NCBI GenBank assembly: GCA_046482855.1
Contig: JAWOEH010000090.1
Span: forward strand, 1-12,754
Reading direction: 5' to 3'
Length of the DNA stretch: 12,754 nucleotides
DNA from: CAYVSF01 sp046482855
GTDB lineage: Bacteria; Bacteroidota; Bacteroidia; Bacteroidales; UBA12077
The number at the start of each line of letters is the position of its first letter. Within the stretch, counting starts at the first letter, position 1. Below the pieces are notes generated by a model. It was not told the origin of the DNA and ran no database searches. It saw only the letters and a program-made list of their open reading frames with translations. This document shows, piece after piece, positions 1-8,834 of this stretch. A program made the translations under genes and the position numbers.

Positions 1-1
1 T

Positions 2-3000
2 ATGAAAAGAGCATTACTTTCAATCGCTATATTGATTTTGGGGGTAACAGCAAATGCGCAACAGCCTCTAAGAATTGATCATACCTTTACAGACCTTGAA
101 GATCTTTCAATGGCTTGGGTTGACTCAGCTAAAAAGAAGTTGCATATTGGGTATGGACATACCTCTCATGGAAGCCAATTAATTACGGGCATGGCAACAT
201 TAGAGTCGCATTACTCCGATGGTCGTTTCGATTTTAGCAAAAATAATTATGCCGATCAATTACATTTGTTTGAGGGAGATATGTGGAGTCATGATGGCTA
301 CCTGGGCCGAGATGTGGGCGTAGCTGGCTGGGATGAGGAGACACGTGAGTACCTTACCGATTTTCCGAACTGTAATGTTGTTATCTGGTCGTGGTGTGGC
401 GAAGAAAATACCATTCTCGAGCGGGATGTACAGACGCATTACCTGGACAAAATGGAAGCATTGGAGAGTGAGTACCCCGGTGTAGCGTTTGTATATATGA
501 CTGCCCCTCTCGAGGGGCAAGGGCCTGATGGCGCCCTTAAACAAGCAAATGATTCGATAAGATCTTTTTGTAAACTCCATAACAAGATATTGTATGATTA
601 TGCCGATATTGAGAAGTATGACCCTGACGATGACACCAATTTTCAGGATTTCGGAGGTGATGATGGATGTAATTACGATCCTGACGGGGCAAGCCCATAC
701 GATCGTACAGGAAATTGGGCAGAGGAATGGGTGGCAGAAAATGCTTCGCACCTTATAACTACCCTGTCCAATGAAACCAATAGCAGTGACTGTGATTTTG
801 GACATACACATTGTTTGAATTGTGTGCAAAAAGGTATTGCGGCGTGGCATTTGTGGATTCGTTTGGCTGGATATACAGATCCTGTAACAGAGGTTGATTC
901 AACCACACATTTTGTTGCCTCAAGTGGTAGTTGGCATGAAGAGAGCAACTGGGACAATGGCATACCTACTGATACCACGGATGTAGTTATTGATGAAGGC
1001 ACTGAAGTGATCATCACTCAGCAAGCTGTGTGTGATAGTTTGGTGCTGAGACCCGGGGCAAAAATGGTGGTGGAGCAAGAACAGACGCTGACAGCCCGCA
1101 AAGCCTTTTTGATGAGTTCGACAAATGCAGCGGAAACACGAGTGCAGCTTTATGGTGACCTATTAACTAATGAAAGCGCCATAGTTGAAATACTCATACC
1201 AGCAGGTACTTCCACATTTGTTATGCCTGTGTCGGGAGCCACTGTTGATATGTTTCAAAGTGCAGATCTTACCGTAAAAGCCTGGAAGCCTAACCAGGGA
1301 AGTTATGAACAACTTACTGCAGGAGAGCCACTCGAACTGCTCACTGCTTATGTATTTGAGAATTCAGGAGACGGGGTAGTGGAAACGGTGGAAGGTACTT
1401 TGATTCAAGGCGAGCAATCGATATCTGTAGACCCGGCGGAGGGTGCGGCGCCTTATAACGGATGGTACCCCATAGGAAATCCATTCTTGAGCATGGTTGA
1501 TTGGTCTGTTCCCAATTGGAATAAAGCAAATGTGGGCCAGGGACTTTATCGATATGTGCCGGGCAGCAATATTTTTACAAGCGACATTAATGGCATACAG
1601 GTGCCATATCATTCAGGCGATTTGTTGCTATCACCTCTTTCTGCCTATTGGATACATGCACATACTGCCGGGAGTTTTGGGTTTGAGTCCGGGGTACAAA
1701 CAGATGCTGAAACTGCTAGTCAGAAGTCATCGCAGGAGGCTACAGAAGTCTTTTACCTGCAAGTAACAGCTACTGATTATGTAAAGCAAACAAGTATCTA
1801 CTTTCCCGAGGGTGGAACGGCCGGTTATGATTCCGAATTGGATGCTTTTTATTTGGAGGGTCCGGTGCCCGATGGTTCAACCATTTATGGCTGCTATACA
1901 ATACTTGATGGAGGCGAACGTATGGCAATAAATGCCTTGCCATCTACAGGTGATGTCTGGGCCCCAATGGGCCTTTACGTGCCAGCCGAGGCGGTTTATA
2001 CCTTCTCAACAATGGATGAATCGACCTATCCGGGGACTATCTATTTAACAGACCTTGAGGAAAGTGTTGTGCATGATTTGAGCACAGCTAATTATCAGGT
2101 GACAATACCTGCCGGGAGGTATAATGAGCGATTCGTTCTTTCCAATGTCGATACTACCTCCAGTGAGCCAGAACCACTACCTGATTCAACTACTCATTTT
2201 ATTGCTCAAAGTGGAGCCTGGCATCAGGAAGCCAACTGGAGCAATGGCATTCCGGAAGATACGACGGATGTTTTCATCGATGAGGGATGTTCGGTAACCA
2301 TCAGTGCCGACGCTGTATGTGATAGCTTAAATGTGTTACCCGGAGCCAGGCTAACAGTGGATGCAGGAGCCGTATTGACTTGTACACAAGCTTATGTGCA
2401 GAAAGATGTGAACGGCGTCAGCGCTCAGGTAGCTATTCAGGGGGCTTTTGAAACGACTGGGAATTGTGCTGTTGATGTGCTGCTTACTGAGAACAACCAA
2501 TGTTTTGTATCTCCTGTAACGGGAGCAACCGCCAAAGCTTTTGTTGACAGTGGTTTTCTTGTTACAACTTGGGATGCTCAATCAGCTAGTTATGTTGATG
2601 TTGCCTCCGATGAAGAGCTGAGCCTGCTGCGTGCCTATTTTATTGGTGATCTTGCCGAACCCACATTAGTGAAATTGCAAGGCTCACTTGTGCAGGGTGA
2701 TATAAGTATTCCGGTGAGTCCCACTGAGGGCACGGGGGCATATGCCGGCTGGTACCAAGTGGGAAATCCCTATCTTATGCCTGTAGAATGGACATTAACA
2801 GGTTGGGAAAGAACAGCTACAGGTGAGGCCTTTTACAAATACAATTCACAGGAGAATCGCTTTGATGTTTATGTAAACGGAGTAGCGGTGCCTAATGGAG
2901 GTGTCTCCACTGAATTTGCTCCCATGGCTACCTTTTGGGTGAAAGCTCACACAGAGGGAGCCTTTGGTATGTCGCCACAAGTGCAGGTGACCAGCCAAAC

Positions 3001-3706
3001 AGCAGCTAATGCAACAATTACGGAGGAACCGCAGCCGTTTTATTTGGCCGTTGAAGGAACAGGCTTTCAGAAACAGCTTGCCTTTTATATGTCGGACGAA
3101 GCTTCTGATGGGTTTGATGCTACATTGGATGCATATTTTATGAAGGGTCCGGTATATGGCTACCAGGAGGTTTATGGGAGTTACTCGGTAAATGCAGATG
3201 AGGAGAAAATGGCTGTTAATGCTTTGGCTCAAACCGATGACCTATGGCTGGATTTAGGAATCTCTGTGCCTGTTCAGGATGAGTATACGTTTTCGCGCAT
3301 GGCAGCTTCCTCGTTTAGTGAACCTGTATACCTTAATGATACTGAAACTGGCGAAGTGCTCCTTTTGGATGATGAGGCATACACGATTGCATTACCAGCA
3401 GGAGACTATCCGCAGCGCTTTGTGTTGTCGACCACCGATACAAGCTCGCAGCAAACATCTGTTCAACAGCTTGAGGAGTCATTGTTAATCTATACTCAGC
3501 GGCAAACTCTGTGGGTGGAGAGCCCTCAGCCCATACATGCCGATTTTGACTTCTATAAGCTGAATGGTGAAAAAGTATTGACCTTTACCGATAGGGTGCA
3601 TGGGGAAAAGAGTTATGAACTGGCTCTGTCAGGTTTCTACCTGCTAAAGCTTCAAACAAAAAGTGGTGAAATCTATACACAGAAGTTATTTTTTACGTCG
3701 CCTTAA
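2..3706 (+). CDS. Secreted modular protein with T9SS sorting domain and possible SGNH-type N-terminal domain
   Basis: A 1234-residue exported protein. The ATG at base 2 is followed by a classic signal peptide (MKRALLSIAILILGVTANAQ), so this is probably the true start although the upstream region is outside the window. Residues about 45-290 form a distinct domain with GHTSHGS (52-58), VVIWSWCGEEN (126-136) and DFGHTHCLNC (265-274). Their order and spacing recall SGNH/GDSL hydrolase blocks, but this is inference; no family was firmly recognised. Two tandem modules follow (299-727 and 728-1156), each opening with DSTTHF and an NW..GIP.DTTDV..DEG strand pattern common in Bacteroidota surface proteins. 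The last 78 residues look like a type A T9SS sorting domain, so the mature protein is expected on the cell surface or outside. It faces the acyltransferase operon convergently with a 16-base gap. The substrate is unknown. Confidence 0.85.
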   Translation: MKRALLSIAILILGVTANAQQPLRIDHTFTDLEDLSMAWVDSAKKKLHIGYGHTSHGSQLITGMATLESHYSDGRFDFSKNNYADQLHLFEGDMWSHDGYLGRDVGVAGWDEETREYLTDFPNCNVVIWSWCGEENTILERDVQTHYLDKMEALESEYPGVAFVYMTAPLEGQGPDGALKQANDSIRSFCKLHNKILYDYADIEKYDPDDDTNFQDFGGDDGCNYDPDGASPYDRTGNWAEEWVAENASHLITTLSNETNSSDCDFGHTHCLNCVQKGIAAWHLWIRLAGYTDPVTEVDSTTHFVASSGSWHEESNWDNGIPTDTTDVVIDEGTEVIITQQAVCDSLVLRPGAKMVVEQEQTLTARKAFLMSSTNAAETRVQLYGDLLTNESAIVEILIPAGTSTFVMPVSGATVDMFQSADLTVKAWKPNQGSYEQLTAGEPLELLTAYVFENSGDGVVETVEGTLIQGEQSISVDPAEGAAPYNGWYPIGNPFLSMVDWSVPNWNKANVGQGLYRYVPGSNIFTSDINGIQVPYHSGDLLLSPLSAYWIHAHTAGSFGFESGVQTDAETASQKSSQEATEVFYLQVTATDYVKQTSIYFPEGGTAGYDSELDAFYLEGPVPDGSTIYGCYTILDGGERMAINALPSTGDVWAPMGLYVPAEAVYTFSTMDESTYPGTIYLTDLEESVVHDLSTANYQVTIPAGRYNERFVLSNVDTTSSEPEPLPDSTTHFIAQSGAWHQEANWSNGIPEDTTDVFIDEGCSVTISADAVCDSLNVLPGARLTVDAGAVLTCTQAYVQKDVNGVSAQVAIQGAFETTGNCAVDVLLTENNQCFVSPVTGATAKAFVDSGFLVTTWDAQSASYVDVASDEELSLLRAYFIGDLAEPTLVKLQGSLVQGDISIPVSPTEGTGAYAGWYQVGNPYLMPVEWTLTGWERTATGEAFYKYNSQENRFDVYVNGVAVPNGGVSTEFAPMATFWVKAHTEGAFGMSPQVQVTSQTAANATITEEPQPFYLAVEGTGFQKQLAFYMSDEASDGFDATLDAYFMKGPVYGYQEVYGSYSVNADEEKMAVNALAQTDDLWLDLGISVPVQDEYTFSRMAASSFSEPVYLNDTETGEVLLLDDEAYTIALPAGDYPQRFVLSTTDTSSQQTSVQQLEESLLIYTQRQTLWVESPQPIHADFDFYKLNGEKVLTFTDRVHGEKSYELALSGFYLLKLQTKSGEIYTQKLFFTSP
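896..2182 (+). repeat. Protein module copy 1 (residues 299-727)
   Basis: First copy of a 429-residue tandem module inside the large secreted protein. It starts at DSTTHFVASSGSWHEESNW, passes through a GWYPIGNPFLSMVDW segment and a DAFYLEGPVPDG segment, and ends with an IPAGRYNERFVLSNVDT segment. Each of these has a counterpart in copy 2 in the same order. The opening NW..GIP strand pattern is widespread in secreted Bacteroidota proteins and probably forms beta-sandwich or beta-solenoid structure. The fold is inferred from pattern only. Confidence 0.8.
2183..3469 (+). repeat. Protein module copy 2 (residues 728-1156)
   Basis: Second copy of the module, the same length as copy 1 (429 residues). 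It starts at DSTTHFIAQSGAWHQEANW, with the matching GWYQVGNPYLMPVEW, DAYFMKGPVYGY and LPAGDYPQRFVLSTTDT segments. The copies are collinear throughout but clearly diverged, which fits an old internal duplication. The DNA of the two opening segments is still visibly similar (both begin gattcaac). Confidence 0.8.
3470..3703 (+). other. T9SS type A C-terminal sorting domain (residues 1157-1234)
   Basis: The last 78 residues begin LEESLLIYTQRQTLWVES and end with GFYLLKLQTKSGEIYTQKLF followed by FTSP. An alternating beta-strand pattern, a central FYKLNGEKV strand and a final G-F/V-Y-hydrophobic-K strand before a short basic/aromatic end are typical of type IX secretion C-terminal domains. In that family the domain directs transport across the outer membrane and is usually cleaved, with attachment to surface lipopolysaccharide. 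Recognition is by pattern and position only. Confidence 0.8.
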
Positions 3707-3722
3707 ATCGGTTGGATAAACT

Positions 3723-4730
3723 TTAGTTAAGGTATCTTTTGCGAAAACTGTGTGCAATCTTCCTCGTGTAGTCGTTCGATCCCTGTATATTCAGGTGATG
3801 AGGATCGGAGAAGTAGCGATTGTCGTAAAATGGAATTTTCCAGCCTTCAGGGGGAAGAGAAACATGAGCATATATTTTTGTAAGCTGGATTAGTTGTTCA
3901 GGTGTTTCGGTGTATTGCGCCGAACTACCCCGGCGCTGAGGGTAGTTTACCAGCATAACTTGTATGTTTTTCTTTTCGGTAAGATCAAAAAACTTCTCAA
4001 CATAGGGATCTGAAAACGGATTGGGCATCTGTTTGATACAGGTATCGCAATCGGTAGGAGCCGTGTAGTCCTCAGGCAATCGTCCGTCCGGGAATTTTGC
4101 TTGTTCCTGGATAAAGTAGTAGCCTTTTTGTGCTATCATTTTCTCGACAATTTGCTTATTTCTTCTCCGCGTGCGTTCAATATCCTCCGGGTTTACAATG
4201 CGGTTTTTTAGGTATTTGAATACTGAAGCCCGGTACACATGAATGGGCAACAGGTAGTTTACCACCTGATTTTTGCCTTTCACGTTAAAAAAATAGGAGA
4301 CCAGTTCATTGGGAAAGTTGAGCCCTTGGTTGGCATAAGTATCGAATAGCAAAAAGGGGGTAGAGGCCAGGTGCAAGGGCATAATTATGTATTGCGGAGC
4401 CGGGTTATTGGCCAAATAATCTTTTAGGTAGTGGTAATTGCTGGCTATGGGAAGTGCCGGAAGTGCCATGTTTACTGAGTAGATTGAGTCCTGGAAAATA
4501 CTGTCAAAAACCTCCGGATTCACACCGGCAAGCATGCCACTTGCCCCCATAAAAAGCACATTTGTTTTTCCTTTCTGATAGCCTATTTCTTCGGTCCTCA
4601 CAGCTTCGCGTTTTGCTTCACAAATAATGGAAGCGCCATCTTTGTAAATACTGCCGGAATATATTGCCAGCTGGTTGAGCAATACCAAGAGGATGATACC
4701 AATGAGAGAATGGAGCAAAAGCTTTTTCAT
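3723..4730 (-). CDS. Membrane-anchored SGNH/DltD-like protein, partner of the MBOAT acyltransferase
   Basis: 335 residues when started at MKKLLLHSL (4730). The frame stays open to an ATG at 4790, but that start would overlap the preceding gene and put 20 non-signal-like residues before the membrane segment, so 4730 is preferred. Residues 4-23 form one hydrophobic anchor; the rest should be periplasmic. Visible SGNH features are VLFMGASGM (Ser64 as candidate nucleophile) and SDPHHLN near the end (Asp309 and His312, the D-x-x-H block). This is the usual partner of an AlgI/DltB-type MBOAT (compare DltD, AlgJ/AlgX, PatB), where it completes acyl transfer to a periplasmic or extracellular polymer. 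It is the last gene of the operon, 16 bases after the MBOAT stop. Family placement is good; the acyl group and acceptor are unknown. Confidence 0.85.
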   Translation of the reverse strand: MKKLLLHSLIGIILLVLLNQLAIYSGSIYKDGASIICEAKREAVRTEEIGYQKGKTNVLFMGASGMLAGVNPEVFDSIFQDSIYSVNMALPALPIASNYHYLKDYLANNPAPQYIIMPLHLASTPFLLFDTYANQGLNFPNELVSYFFNVKGKNQVVNYLLPIHVYRASVFKYLKNRIVNPEDIERTRRRNKQIVEKMIAQKGYYFIQEQAKFPDGRLPEDYTAPTDCDTCIKQMPNPFSDPYVEKFFDLTEKKNIQVMLVNYPQRRGSSAQYTETPEQLIQLTKIYAHVSLPPEGWKIPFYDNRYFSDPHHLNIQGSNDYTRKIAHSFRKRYLN

Positions 4731-4746
4731 GACAAATAACTTTCGT

Positions 4747-6183
4747 TTAGAATTGGAAGTAAACAAAATCGGATGAGGCAAACTTACCAAAGATGAGGAC
4801 TGCTAAAACAAGTCCATAGTAGAGCGACCATTTCAGAGCCGGGTATTTATTTAGTTTTGTGCGCACCAGCTTGCCTTGTTCGTTTGTGTAATCAACCAGG
4901 TATACAATACCCACACCGGTTAATGCAATAAGATAATCGTAACGTGGGATGCCCATGTCAAAACCCACCCACTTTCCGCCAATGTCGGTAAACAGATGGC
5001 CAACAAAATAGAAAGCATCGCCCAACGACTGGGCATTGAAAAAGATGAGGGTTAACCCGAAAAAGAGAAAAACGAATGAACGACTTAAAAATCTTACCCA
5101 ATAGGTGGGAAGCTTAGCAGCAAGCTGCAATCGCTGGCGTTTTGTGAAAAATTCATAATTAATGGCGATTCCCTGCAAGAGACCTAAAATAATAAATGTC
5201 CAACCCGCACCATGCCATATACCAATAATGAGAAAACTGACAAAAACCCCATATACAGCAGCCCACTTTTTCCAACGCATACGTTTTAGCAAGATCTTTT
5301 TAAAGATATAGTCGTTACACCAGTTGGATAGTGTAATGTGCCATTTACGCCAGAACATGGAAACATTTTGTGCCAGCAATGGGCGCTCAAAGTTGTTGGT
5401 AAGCTGTATGCCAAACAGTTTGCCAATACCCAACATAATGTCGGTATACCCTGAGAAATCGCAGTACATATGAAAAACCTGCAAAATATAGGTGATAATC
5501 AGTGGAACACCTGAATATTCATCAATGTTGCCATAGATGTTTTGCACCATTGGAAAGAGACGGTCGGCAATTACCAGCTTTTTAAAGAATCCCCAAAACA
5601 ATTGAATCAAGCCATTGTGAAATACTGCAGGTTTGAATGAGTAGATGGTTTTGAGCTTTGGCAAAAATGTTTTTGTTCGCTCGATAGGTCCAGCTAAAAG
5701 CTTTGGAAAAAAGAGTACATAACTGGCAAAAATGCCAAAATGAGCTTCCGGATCTTCGGTTCCCCTGTATACATTTATTTGGTATCCAATAAATTCAAAG
5801 GTGTAGTAGGAAATGCCAATGGGAGCGATGATGTGCAGGTATGGAATCTCGATTCCTGTATTCAAAATACCCAAAAGTGAAGCCAGGTTTCCCAATAAAA
5901 AATTTATGTACTTGAAAAATACCAACTGGCCAATATTCAGGTACATAGCCAAAAGATAAATCCCTTTTTTCTTATGCACGTTTGCTGTGTGCATGAATAT
6001 GCCCAGTGAATAATTTACGGTGGTTAATAAGAGGGTATAAAGCAGAAAAGTGGAGGAAAGGTATCCAAGCATCAGGATACTGGCCAATAGCAGCACCAAC
6101 CACTGCCATTTGGGTTTTACCAGATAATAAAAGGGCAACAGTACAATAAGAAATAGAAAGAATTCCAGGGTACTAAAGATCAT
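4747..6183 (-). CDS. MBOAT membrane-bound O-acyltransferase (AlgI/DltB type)
   Basis: A 478-residue polytopic membrane protein, the usual length for AlgI/DltB-type MBOATs. Many hydrophobic segments are visible from the N-terminus (FFLFLIVLLPFYYLV) to the end. Diagnostic motifs are IAPIGISYYTFEFIGY, then FWRKWHITLSNW with His282, and GIWHGAGWTF with the conserved catalytic His324. Family knowledge: these enzymes take an acyl group from a cytoplasmic donor (acyl-CoA, or a carrier protein as in DltC-DltB) and move it across the membrane onto a polymer. Having its own ligase and carrier protein in the operon suggests a carrier-bound donor here. It lies 23 bases after the ligase stop and 16 bases before the SGNH partner. 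The donor and polymer cannot be read from the sequence. Confidence 0.93.
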   Translation of the reverse strand: MIFSTLEFFLFLIVLLPFYYLVKPKWQWLVLLLASILMLGYLSSTFLLYTLLLTTVNYSLGIFMHTANVHKKKGIYLLAMYLNIGQLVFFKYINFLLGNLASLLGILNTGIEIPYLHIIAPIGISYYTFEFIGYQINVYRGTEDPEAHFGIFASYVLFFPKLLAGPIERTKTFLPKLKTIYSFKPAVFHNGLIQLFWGFFKKLVIADRLFPMVQNIYGNIDEYSGVPLIITYILQVFHMYCDFSGYTDIMLGIGKLFGIQLTNNFERPLLAQNVSMFWRKWHITLSNWCNDYIFKKILLKRMRWKKWAAVYGVFVSFLIIGIWHGAGWTFIILGLLQGIAINYEFFTKRQRLQLAAKLPTYWVRFLSRSFVFLFFGLTLIFFNAQSLGDAFYFVGHLFTDIGGKWVGFDMGIPRYDYLIALTGVGIVYLVDYTNEQGKLVRTKLNKYPALKWSLYYGLVLAVLIFGKFASSDFVYFQF

Positions 6184-6206
6184 AGGACAAAGGGATACTT
6201 AGGTTA

Positions 6207-7805
6207 TCATTGGGTTTGCGCCTGGGTATGCACTTGCAATAGCTTTTTCTTGTCAATTTTGCCATGTGCTGTTTTGGGCAATACCTCCATAAAATCCACA
6301 TACTTGGGAATAGCATAGGATTCTAATTGGGTAACACAATGTTGCAGTACCTGTTTGGCTTCCAACTGAACTCCCGGTTGGCAAGCGATAAAGGCCTTTA
6401 TGGCTTTACCAAATATCTCATCCGGTACTCCAATTACAGCACATTCATTCACCCCCTCAATGCCGTTAATTGCCCGTTCTACCTCTTTGGCACTTATGCG
6501 TTCGCCTCTGGATTTGATCATATCATCTTTTCGGCCTAAAAAGTAAAGAAATCCCTCTTCGTCCATCTTGAAGTAGTCGCCGGTAAACAATAGTTTTTCG
6601 CGGAAACCTAATGCGCTTCGATAAGTCTTGGCTGTTTGTTCCTGGGCATTCCAATACCCTTGCATCACATTGGCGCCTCGTACTACCAATTGGCCAACTT
6701 CTCCTCTTGGAACCTCTTTGTTGTCCTTGTCCACAATAAATACTTCGCAATTGGGCATGGCAATGCCTACCGAATTAGGCTTTTTGTCGATGTATTCTGG
6801 CGGGAGGTAGCTGATGCGTTTACATTCGGTAAGCCCGAACATCGAGTAGATTTGTACATGCGGCATGGCTTTGCGTAAACGTTTGATATGTTCTGTGGGC
6901 AAGGCAGCTCCTGTATTTGTTATGTAACGCAGGCTTGAGATATCGAAAGATCCCAGTTCAATGGTTTTAAACACCATGGCCACAATGGTGGGCACAATAG
7001 GGAATCCTGTTACCTTTTCCTCTTTAATGCGATTCAATATGTTGGTAAGGAAGATAAAGGATTTTTCCAGTACCAATGTACCACCAACCATAAAAGTCAT
7101 GATTGCCTGGTACAGTCCATAATCAAATGAAAGGGGAAGGGTGTTGAGTATGATGTCGTCAGGGGTATTTTTCAGGTACTGTATAATGCTTTTGGATGCA
7201 GCAATGATGTTTTGGTGTGTTTCCATAACTCCTTTTGGATCGCCTGTAGATCCGGAAGTATATACCAAGGCAGCCAAATCGATATCCAGACATCGGTTTT
7301 TTTGTATGGCTGTTTGCATATTTAACTCGGGGTCTTTGGCTGTCTGCATCACGGCCTCCCAGCTATACTCATTGTGGCATGGCGGTTTGCCATTCTTTGG
7401 CACATTGCCTACCCATATTACAGCACATTTATGTTTGGCTATTTTCAGGGCTTCGCGTACCTGCTTTTTCTTATTGGCCTGAGCCACAACTAGAGTTGGT
7501 GTAGCATCTTGGAGGATATAAGCAAGTTTGTTCACTTGCACAGCTGTGTTGATGATGCTGAATATACCTCCGGCTTTTAGGGTTGCATAGAAAGAGAAAA
7601 TCGTTTCTGCACTATTTTCTAAATAGATTAAAACTCTTTCCTGTCGCTTTAATCCTAAATGAATAAATGCGCTGGCTAATTGTTGTGTAATGTTGAATAA
7701 TTGGTTGTAGGTATAACGGTTTTTACCAACAATCAGGGCTTCTTTGTGGTTGTAGCGCTTACCCGAGGCATCGAAATAGTCGTGTAGCAGTGTCAGGTTC
7801 AACAT
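6207..7805 (-). CDS. AMP-forming acyl/aminoacyl ligase (ANL superfamily, acyl-CoA ligase or DltA-like)
   Basis: 532 residues, full length for a stand-alone adenylating ligase. ANL core motifs are all present: YTSGSTGDPKG (182-192), MFGLTE (ending Glu327), LLFTGDYFKMDEEGFLYF with GRKDDMIKSRGERIS in the hinge region, and a C-terminal AHGKIDKKKL with the catalytic lysine at about 516. The enzyme should activate a carboxylate as an acyl-adenylate and load it onto CoA or, given the operon, onto the Ser39 phosphopantetheine of the carrier protein. It resembles both DltA-type ligases and the acyl-CoA ligases of exosortase-associated loci. No condensation, thioesterase or epimerase domain is fused, so it is not an NRPS module. 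Start MLNLTLLHDYF is supported by an aligned N-terminus and the 16-base gap to the gene upstream. Substrate unknown. Confidence 0.92.
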   Translation of the reverse strand: MLNLTLLHDYFDASGKRYNHKEALIVGKNRYTYNQLFNITQQLASAFIHLGLKRQERVLIYLENSAETIFSFYATLKAGGIFSIINTAVQVNKLAYILQDATPTLVVAQANKKKQVREALKIAKHKCAVIWVGNVPKNGKPPCHNEYSWEAVMQTAKDPELNMQTAIQKNRCLDIDLAALVYTSGSTGDPKGVMETHQNIIAASKSIIQYLKNTPDDIILNTLPLSFDYGLYQAIMTFMVGGTLVLEKSFIFLTNILNRIKEEKVTGFPIVPTIVAMVFKTIELGSFDISSLRYITNTGAALPTEHIKRLRKAMPHVQIYSMFGLTECKRISYLPPEYIDKKPNSVGIAMPNCEVFIVDKDNKEVPRGEVGQLVVRGANVMQGYWNAQEQTAKTYRSALGFREKLLFTGDYFKMDEEGFLYFLGRKDDMIKSRGERISAKEVERAINGIEGVNECAVIGVPDEIFGKAIKAFIACQPGVQLEAKQVLQHCVTQLESYAIPKYVDFMEVLPKTAHGKIDKKKLLQVHTQAQTQ

Positions 7806-7821
7806 GGCTGTGAAGGTTTTG

Positions 7822-8811
7822 TTATTGATTCAGGTCATGATATACTATGGGAGACATGCGTAGGTAATCGGTTGTTGATTGTTTTCTTTTGAAGGAGTGG
7901 AATATATTCGCTACTGCTTCTTCCGACTTGCCTACCAGATCAGCTACTTGTGCCGGCGACTGGTTGTGCTCGTAGGCGTGCCATAGCAGATCCATCTGAT
8001 CGAAAGGTAGTTGGAAGAAAAACTCTTCTTGTGTCTGTTCGGCCGAGTAGGTATCGGTTGTGGGGGTACGCTCAATAATCGCCTGGGGCACATCTAAGGC
8101 CTTTGCCAGTTGGTATACCTGTGTTTTGTAAAGATGCCCTATGGGCATTACATCAGCGCCTCCATCGCCGTGCTTCACAAAAAATCCCTGGTTAATTTCG
8201 TGCTTGTTGGGTGTGCCTATTACACTATAATAAAGCCTTTCGGCATGGTAGTACAACATGCTCATGCGGGTACGTTGCTTAAAGTTGGAAGCACCCATGA
8301 TTTGCAAGAACTCTTTGGCCGGTAATGTTTTGCTCTCTTTTTGGGCTTGCTCGTCTACCAATGTGATGTAGAAGGGTGAAGGAAGTTTCGTTTCGATGGC
8401 CGACTCTTTCATGCCAATTTTGAAGCTGTGTTTTGTGGGATCGTATTCAGGGAAAACTCGACTCACGGCTTTGTCGCGGCGTGTATAGCAGCCAAAACCC
8501 ACAAGTGCATCTGTAATGTCTTCAACAATTGCCTTTGCGCCAAATCTGTCGGCTAACGCTTGGGCAAATGTAAGGCTATCTTTGCTGGAATCCTTTTCGG
8601 GCATCATAACACCAAGGACATTTTTAGCACCAAGTGCTTTTACAGCCAGCGCAAAAGTAACTGAGGAGTCGATTCCTCCACTGATGCCTACCACACCACC
8701 TCTGCGACGTAGTTTGTGAAATGCATCCTCTTTTATCCGCTGGCAAAGCGTTTCGATATATGCCTCGATATTGGGAATTGTTAATGCTTGATTTTGGGTG
8801 ATCGTTTTCAT
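7822..8811 (-). CDS. nadE: NAD(+) synthase family (NadE-like) ammonia-dependent amide ligase
   Basis: 329 residues, ATP-pyrophosphatase fold. The PP-loop SGGIDSS is at 44-50. NadE-family blocks follow in order: NFKQRTRMSML (176-186), GTPNKHE (199-205), GFFVKHGDGGADVMPIG (209-225), LYKTQVYQLA (227-236) and RTPTTDTYSAEQTQEEF (248-264). There is no CN-hydrolase glutaminase domain, so nitrogen would come from free ammonia or a partner. It is longer than usual stand-alone NadE (about 245-275 residues), with extra sequence between about 120 and 175. The common PTADL..QTDE block reads PTTDTYSAEQTQE. In the middle of an acyl-transfer operon a housekeeping role in NAD synthesis is doubtful; amidation of a different carboxylate is my inference. 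Membership of the family is secure, the substrate is not. Confidence 0.85.
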   Translation of the reverse strand: MKTITQNQALTIPNIEAYIETLCQRIKEDAFHKLRRRGGVVGISGGIDSSVTFALAVKALGAKNVLGVMMPEKDSSKDSLTFAQALADRFGAKAIVEDITDALVGFGCYTRRDKAVSRVFPEYDPTKHSFKIGMKESAIETKLPSPFYITLVDEQAQKESKTLPAKEFLQIMGASNFKQRTRMSMLYYHAERLYYSVIGTPNKHEINQGFFVKHGDGGADVMPIGHLYKTQVYQLAKALDVPQAIIERTPTTDTYSAEQTQEEFFFQLPFDQMDLLWHAYEHNQSPAQVADLVGKSEEAVANIFHSFKRKQSTTDYLRMSPIVYHDLNQ

Positions 8812-8834
8812 GACTTGGGGTTTTTAGGTTTTAC

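Noticed and set aside
260..850. 196-residue open frame on the minus strand inside the secreted protein gene
   Set aside because: It is opposite a well-supported gene with a signal peptide, repeats and sorting domain; its translation has no recognisable domain and is a shadow frame.
3701..3732. Inverted repeat CCTTAA/TTAAGG spanning the convergent gene junction, possible two-way terminator
   Set aside because: The 6-base AT-rich stem around a 20-base loop, partly inside coding sequence and without a good U-run on the minus side, is too weak to call.
4731..4790. Upstream in-frame ATG giving a 20-residue N-terminal extension to the SGNH protein
   Set aside because: It would overlap the MBOAT gene's end by over 40 bases and place a non-signal sequence before an otherwise clean MKK-type membrane anchor.
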